Under the pieces are notes generated by a model that was given only the letters and a program-made list of their open reading frames with translations, did not search any database and was not told the DNA's origin. A program made the position numbers and the translations under genes. A stretch of DNA of 64,000 nucleotides from Asanoa ferruginea (GTDB lineage Bacteria; Actinomycetota; Actinomycetes; Mycobacteriales; Micromonosporaceae), in the NCBI RefSeq assembly GCF_003387075.1, contig NZ_QUMQ01000001.1:5022001-5086000 (forward strand), written 5' to 3'. Shown one piece after another: positions 59,935-64,000 of this stretch (position 1 is its first letter; the number at the start of each line of letters is the position of its first letter).

Positions 59935-61514
59935 TGACTGCCGCAACCCAGGACCGGTTCGGGCGGGTTCGGCTCCGGCTGCTCGAAGCGCTGGCGCCGC
60001 TCGCGCTGGTCGCCGCCACGCTGGCCATCCACGACGTGCCGGCGGCCCTGCGGCCGCCCTACTGGCTCGACGAGGCGTGGGTGGCCGCCTCGGTCCGGTT
60101 CCCGATCAGCGACCTGCCGGTGGTCACCAGTTCGACACCGCTCGGCTGGACCGCGCTGTTGCGCCTCGTGCCCGGTTTCGACCGACTGCGACTGCTGCCG
60201 ATCGCCTTCCTGGTGCTCTCGGTGCTGGCCGGCTACGCGCTGGCGGCGGTGGTGCGCTGGCCGTCGCGGGCCCACCGGATCGGCGCCGGCCTGGTCACCG
60301 GCCTCGCCGTCGCCCTGCTTCCCGCCCAACAGGTGCGCCACGACCTCAAGCAATACACCGCGGACGCGGCGGTCGCGCTGCTCCTGCTGGTCGTCGCGGG
60401 ACTGGTCGAGGCCGGTGGCTATCCGCGGCAGCGGCTCGCCCTGCTGCTGGCGACGGCGAGCGCCGGGATGCTGGTCAGCCACACGACCGTCCTGGTGGGC
60501 GGCTGTGTGGTCGGCGGTCTGCTGGTCGCCGCGCTGGCCCGCGGGCTACGGCGGCAGGCGGTCGAGGTCGCGGTCACCGGTGCGCTGATGCTGGCCGTGT
60601 TCGTCGCCGGCTACGCCGGGCTGGACCGCCGCGGCAACAACGGCGCCATGGACAGCTATTGGCAGGACTTCTTCCCGTCGGTCGGTCACCTGCCCGGCTT
60701 CCTCGGCGACCGGCTGACCGACCTGCGGCCCTACCTCGGCGTCCCCTGGCCGGTGCTGCTCCTGCTGGCCGCCGCCGGCGTGGTCACCGTCGCCCGGTTG
60801 GGCCGCCCGGCGCTGGCCTGTGGTGCCGCCTTCCTGCTTCCCGCGGCCGTGCTGGCCGGGTTGGCCCACCAGTACCCGCTGCTCGACCTGCGCACCTCAC
60901 ACTTCCTGCTGGTCTGCCTGACCGCCTTCGCGACCCTCGGTGTCGCCGGCCTCGCCACGGCGGCCGGCGGCCTGCTCGCCCGCCGATCCCGGGCCGGCGG
61001 GGCGGTCGTCGCCGCCGTCCTGGCCGCCGCGGTGCTCGGCGGCTACGTCTGGGCGACCGCCGACTGGTTGCGCTTCGGCGGCACCGACCCGGCGCTCGGC
61101 ACGCGCAGTCCGGCGCTGACCGAAGACGTGCGCGACCCGGCCGCCTACGTCTGGGCCCATCGGCACCCGGGCGACGTCGTGTTGGTCAGCGGCTCGGCGG
61201 CGTTCGGGTTCGCGGACTACTGGCCGGAACGACCCGGACACCGGCCCGACCCCGCCACCGCGGTGGGCTGGCAGCCGACCTACGCCGACCCCGCGATCGT
61301 GGTGAGCCCGGGGCGCGACCCGGCCGCGATCCACGCCGGCCTGCTCGAGGCGACCGGGTTGGCCGCGAAGTCGGGCCCCGGCGCGGTCGTCTGGCTGATC
61401 CGTTCCCACCAGTCCGGCGAAGAGAAGGTGGCCTGGAAGGCCGAACTCGCGACGTTGACCGCGCGGTCGACGCCGTCCGGGCCGGAGCCCGCGGTGCGGA
61501 TCGAGGCCTGGTAG
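59934..61514 (+). CDS. Multi-pass membrane protein, glycosyltransferase-C-like
   Basis: A 526-aa protein with about ten hydrophobic segments up to residue 380 and a soluble C-terminal part. PPYWLDEAWVAASVRFPISD near residue 41 has the Asp-Glu pair in the first loop, typical of GT-C mannosyltransferase-like proteins that use lipid-linked sugars, and DLKQYTADAAVALLLL (about residue 137) follows. The C-terminal segment (VRDPAAYVWAHRHPGDVVLV) resembles the extracytoplasmic part of such proteins. GTG 59934 appears to be leaderless. Activity is inferred from the motif and the cluster. Confidence 0.72.
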   Translation: MTAATQDRFGRVRLRLLEALAPLALVAATLAIHDVPAALRPPYWLDEAWVAASVRFPISDLPVVTSSTPLGWTALLRLVPGFDRLRLLPIAFLVLSVLAGYALAAVVRWPSRAHRIGAGLVTGLAVALLPAQQVRHDLKQYTADAAVALLLLVVAGLVEAGGYPRQRLALLLATASAGMLVSHTTVLVGGCVVGGLLVAALARGLRRQAVEVAVTGALMLAVFVAGYAGLDRRGNNGAMDSYWQDFFPSVGHLPGFLGDRLTDLRPYLGVPWPVLLLLAAAGVVTVARLGRPALACGAAFLLPAAVLAGLAHQYPLLDLRTSHFLLVCLTAFATLGVAGLATAAGGLLARRSRAGGAVVAAVLAAAVLGGYVWATADWLRFGGTDPALGTRSPALTEDVRDPAAYVWAHRHPGDVVLVSGSAAFGFADYWPERPGHRPDPATAVGWQPTYADPAIVVSPGRDPAAIHAGLLEATGLAAKSGPGAVVWLIRSHQSGEEKVAWKAELATLTARSTPSGPEPAVRIEAW

Positions 61515-61519
61515 CCAGG

Positions 61520-62197
61520 TCAGTCGGGCCGGCGGGCGACCACGAACATCTGCCGGCCGAGCACCCGCCAGGCCGGCCGCAGCCGCAGGTAGGCGCGGAC
61601 GAACGCCGGGCGCACCGGCACCGGCGAGTCCTTCACGGTGTAGGGCAGGAAGCGGGGGATCACCTCGTCGACCTCGAAGCCGGCCAGCCGCAGCCCCTCG
61701 ACCAGGCTCACGTGCGTCAGCGGCAGGTGATGGTCGAAATAGTCCCAGTAGCGCTGGCCGACGAACCGCAGGTTGGGCATCAGCACCAGGAGCCGGCCGC
61801 CCGGCCGCAGGATCCGCCGGGTCTCGCCGAGGGTGCGCAGCAGCGCACGCTTGTCGGGCAGGTGCTCGAAGAAGTTGGAGGTGAACACGACGTCGACGCT
61901 GCCGTCGCCAATCTGCGGCATGTCGTCGCTCGGCGCGACCACCACGTCGGCGTCGACGGCGAACTTCGGGGTGTCGGGATTGAGGTCGACCGCGATCTTC
62001 CGCTTGGCGCGGATCGCGTTGCTGAACTCGCAGGTGCCCGCGGCGAGATCGACGACCGTGTCGTCGGGACCGACGTAGCGGTCGAAGAAGCCGCGGCAGA
62101 GTGCCTCCCAGAGCACCCGTTTGCTCTCCAGTTCGACGGCGTCGAAGCGGTCGTCATAGAGCTTGGCCAGCTCGTCGCCGGATAGGTCGGTCGCCAT
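61520..62197 (-). CDS. Class I SAM-dependent methyltransferase
   Basis: A 225-aa methyltransferase of the type-11 group: motif I VVDLAAGTCEFSNAI, DLNPD, VDVVFTSNFFEHLPDKRALL and RILRPGGRLLVLMPNLRFVG. The C-terminus is basic and hydrophobic (RAYLRLRPAWRVLGRQMFVV). Its place in a glycan cluster suggests a sugar or lipid-linked acceptor, which is inference. It is the only minus-strand gene of the cluster; ATG 62197 lies seven bases after a TACAGT -10 (62205-62210 on the plus strand as ACTGTA), so it looks leaderless. Confidence 0.85.
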   Translation of the reverse strand: MATDLSGDELAKLYDDRFDAVELESKRVLWEALCRGFFDRYVGPDDTVVDLAAGTCEFSNAIRAKRKIAVDLNPDTPKFAVDADVVVAPSDDMPQIGDGSVDVVFTSNFFEHLPDKRALLRTLGETRRILRPGGRLLVLMPNLRFVGQRYWDYFDHHLPLTHVSLVEGLRLAGFEVDEVIPRFLPYTVKDSPVPVRPAFVRAYLRLRPAWRVLGRQMFVVARRPD

Positions 62198-62204
62198 TCG
62201 GGAA

Positions 62205-62210
62205 ACTGTA
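62205..62210 (-). promoter_or_regulatory. Leaderless-type -10 for the methyltransferase gene
   Basis: On the minus strand TACAGT is followed by seven bases and then ATG 62197. No Shine-Dalgarno sequence is present. Confidence 0.5.
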
Positions 62211-62272
62211 GTGGCCGTGGATGACCTTCGATCGGCGAGGAGCCCGGGTCCGCGCGCCGCGCCCGATTCGCG

Positions 62273-62287
62273 TATGGTCCGGCGCTG
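62273..62287 (+). promoter_or_regulatory. Leaderless-type -10 for the second membrane protein of the glycan cluster
   Basis: TATGGT (62273-62278) lies eight bases before GTG 62287. It is divergent from the methyltransferase promoter across less than 100 bases. Confidence 0.45.
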
Positions 62288-63657
62288 TGACCGTCGACCA
62301 ACGGGTCAGCGGGCCGCAGGAGCCTCCGGTGCGGGCACCGCGGCGGTTCGCGGCGACGCTCTTCCCCGAGCCGGCCACGGCCGCCGACCCTCGGCACTGG
62401 CCGGTCTGGCTCGCCGTCCTTCTCGGCGGTGGCCTCTACCTGGCCTGGCGCACCCCGGGCGTGGGTGCCTGGGACACGGTCTGGGCCGAAGACGGTGCCA
62501 ACTTCCTCAACGACGCGGCCAACCGGTCGGTCGTCGATGCGATCACCAACACCCTCAACGGCTACTTCGGTGTCTACAACCGATTGGTGGCCGAGGTGGT
62601 GACCACCTTCCCGGTCTCGTGGTGGGCGGTGGTCAACACCCTGCTGGCGGTCGGCAGCACGCTCGGCCTCGCCGCGATCGTCTACCAGTGCTCCGCCGGC
62701 TTCCTGCCGCACCGCGCGCTGCGGCTGTTCGTGGCCGCGCCGGTCGTGCTCCAGTGGGTCGCCAACGGCGAGGCCGTCAACAACAACGCCACGCTCCAGT
62801 TCCCGATGCTCTACGCGCTGTTCTGGATCCTGCTGGCGGTCCCGCGCGGCCGGTTCGGCCGGATCGGCGCGCCGGTCGCGGCCGGGCTGATCGCCCTGAC
62901 CACCACCCTTGCCGTCGTGTTCGTTCCGCTGGCGCTGGTGCGGGCCGCCGTCCGCCGCGACCGGTCCGGCATCGCCACCGCCGCGACGCTGGTCGGTGCC
63001 ATCGCGATCCAACTCGTCGCGCTCGCCTCCGGCAAGGCCGACCGGGGTGACATCGGCGGGACCCGCCTGGACCTGACGTGGATCGGCAAGTCGGTGTTCG
63101 AACGGTTGCTGCCGCAGTCGTTCTTCGGCGAGCGGTGGATCGCACACCCGGTCGCCGCCGTGCCAAACCATCCGTGGCTGATCGCGGCTGCCCTGGTGCC
63201 GCTGCTCGCCGCCGGAGTCGTCGCGCTGCTGCGGTTCCGGCGGTCGCCGGCCGAGGGCCCGTCGATCCCGCTCGCCGCGCTGGCGCTGCTGCACGCCGTC
63301 GGCCTCTACAGCGCCGAGCTGATCGTGTTGGGCCGGGTGCCCAACCGCTACCTGGTCGCGCCGTCGATGCTGATCGTCGTCGCGGTCGTCGCGCTGCTGA
63401 AGCCGCGGGCGGGCGCCCGGTTGGCCGGGTGGGCACCCCTGGCGGCCGTCGGCGCGTTGCTCGCGGTGACCTCGATCGCCAACTACCGGGTCGACCACCA
63501 GACGCGTACGCCATTGACGCCGAGCTGGTCGGCCCAGGTCGACGCCGGACGGAGCGGGTGCCGGGCCGATCCCTCCGCGTTTGAGGCGATATTGTTGTCG
63601 GGTCCACGCGGGGCTCCTTACGGGCAGGTGCACATTCCATGCGACCGGCTGCGTTGA
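62287..63657 (+). CDS. Multi-pass membrane protein of the glycan cluster
   Basis: A 456-aa protein with about nine to ten hydrophobic segments. After the first helix (WPVWLAVLLGGGLYLAWRT) comes WDTVWAEDGANFLNDAA, an acidic first-loop motif reminiscent of GT-C enzymes. YFGVYNRLVAEVVTTFP and VNNNATLQFPMLYALFWILL are further features. No exact family is recognised. GTG 62287 is preferred to an in-frame ATG at 62221 because a TATGGT -10 lies eight bases before it. The next gene starts inside its 3 end. Confidence 0.7.
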   Translation: MTVDQRVSGPQEPPVRAPRRFAATLFPEPATAADPRHWPVWLAVLLGGGLYLAWRTPGVGAWDTVWAEDGANFLNDAANRSVVDAITNTLNGYFGVYNRLVAEVVTTFPVSWWAVVNTLLAVGSTLGLAAIVYQCSAGFLPHRALRLFVAAPVVLQWVANGEAVNNNATLQFPMLYALFWILLAVPRGRFGRIGAPVAAGLIALTTTLAVVFVPLALVRAAVRRDRSGIATAATLVGAIAIQLVALASGKADRGDIGGTRLDLTWIGKSVFERLLPQSFFGERWIAHPVAAVPNHPWLIAAALVPLLAAGVVALLRFRRSPAEGPSIPLAALALLHAVGLYSAELIVLGRVPNRYLVAPSMLIVVAVVALLKPRAGARLAGWAPLAAVGALLAVTSIANYRVDHQTRTPLTPSWSAQVDAGRSGCRADPSAFEAILLSGPRGAPYGQVHIPCDRLR

Positions 63658-64000
63658 CCACGTCAACCGAGGAAGTCCGCGAGTCAGCCGAGGCCGGTGC
63701 ACCACCGGCCGCTCGGCTGGGCCGGCTCGTCGACCGGGTCGCGCTGGCCGCGGTCGTGCTCTTCGCGTTGGTCGGCATCGGCACCCCGCTGCTCGGCCTG
63801 ACCACCTTCGCCAACACCGACCTGCTGGTGGCCAGCAGCCCCTACGCCGGCGCCGGCCTGTCGCAGCCGAGCGTCACGAGCTACATCGCCAACGACATCG
63901 TCGCCTCGGTGCTGCCCGGCACGTCGTTGTTCGCCGAGCAGCTCAAGGCGGGCCACCTGGCCGCGTGGAACCCCTACGTCGGTGGCGGCGGCGTGCTCGG
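63639..64000 (+). CDS. YfhO-like membrane protein, cut by the window end
   Basis: An open frame from ATG 63639, overlapping the previous gene by 19 bases, runs off the window. The first 120 residues have a polar N-terminus, one hydrophobic segment (VALAAVVLFALVGIGTPLLG), and a loop with DIVASVLPGTSLFAEQLKAG followed by HLAAWNPYVGGGG. A WNPY...G motif after the first helix is typical of YfhO-like and related lipid-linked glycosylation proteins. The assignment is tentative. Confidence 0.6.
   Translation, partial: MRPAALTTSTEEVRESAEAGAPPAARLGRLVDRVALAAVVLFALVGIGTPLLGLTTFANTDLLVASSPYAGAGLSQPSVTSYIANDIVASVLPGTSLFAEQLKAGHLAAWNPYVGGGGVL

Overview
The window is a very GC-rich chromosomal segment of an actinobacterium. 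The order mihF-gmk-rpoZ-coaBC-metK ... priA-def-fmt-rsmB ... rpe ... ribD-ribE-ribBA-ribH ... hisG/hisE ... infC-rpmI-rplT-trmH-pheS-pheT is the conserved actinobacterial core order. Protein wording and the frequent leaderless promoters fit Micromonosporaceae best; that family assignment is an inference, not a database result.

Layout. 1-3.4 kb: end of mihF, a degenerate guanylate kinase-like gene, rpoZ, coaBC, metK and a strong terminator. 3.5-5.6 kb: small membrane proteins and an NAD-binding epimerase-like protein. 5.6-10.8 kb: priA, def, fmt and rsmB, the last with an unusual Arg/Gly-rich N-terminal extension. 10.9-26.75 kb: an accessory island centred on an Fxs-type RiPP system. Its core, on the minus strand, is a 65-aa precursor (FxsA), a radical SAM/SPASM enzyme (FxsB) and a separate HExxH peptide-modifying protein, joined by ATGA overlaps. 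Three large STAND NTPases (NB-ARC plus TPR) surround it, each with a different N-terminus: effector-associated-like, HTH-like, and MinD-like plus TIR-like. The third heads an operon with an alpha/beta hydrolase and a membrane protein carrying 22 copies of a 12-residue repeat.

26.7-33.1 kb: a septum-formation-type lipoprotein, rpe, a response regulator-GGDEF protein, an FMN riboswitch and the complete riboflavin operon. 33.1-37.3 kb: a frameshifted MOSC/flavodoxin-reductase-like gene, a SDR-like protein without the usual catalytic pair, a DUF427 protein, and a divergent CGNR zinc-finger regulator with three copies of an operator-like sequence. 37.3-40.4 kb: PH-domain protein, hisG, hisE, and an ECF sigma factor with a GerMN/Gmad2 membrane partner. 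40.5-43.0 kb: a polar amino-acid ABC importer with a 38-bp near-palindrome in the permease gene. 43.1-50.7 kb: a secreted collagen-like protein, a HelD/HelR-type RNA polymerase helicase, a PNPOx-fold protein, a frameshifted LtrA gene, a PAS-GGDEF membrane protein and a Tyr/Gly/Pro-tailed membrane protein. 50.9-56.8 kb: the infC operon (probable AUC start, attenuator-like hairpin), trmH-type methyltransferase, and pheST with a strong terminator. 56.8-64 kb: a glycan cluster (nucleotide-sugar dehydrogenase, GT2, epimerase, membrane glycosyltransferase-like proteins, methyltransferase), cut by the window end.

The part most worth study is the Fxs/STAND island. It combines a peptide-crosslinking RiPP pathway with architectures typical of bacterial conflict and signalling systems. 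Its peptide ends FSSFVS, one residue longer than the family FxSxx-COOH rule, so it carries two consecutive aromatic-x-Ser units. No tRNA, rRNA, CRISPR array, insertion sequence or integrase was seen.
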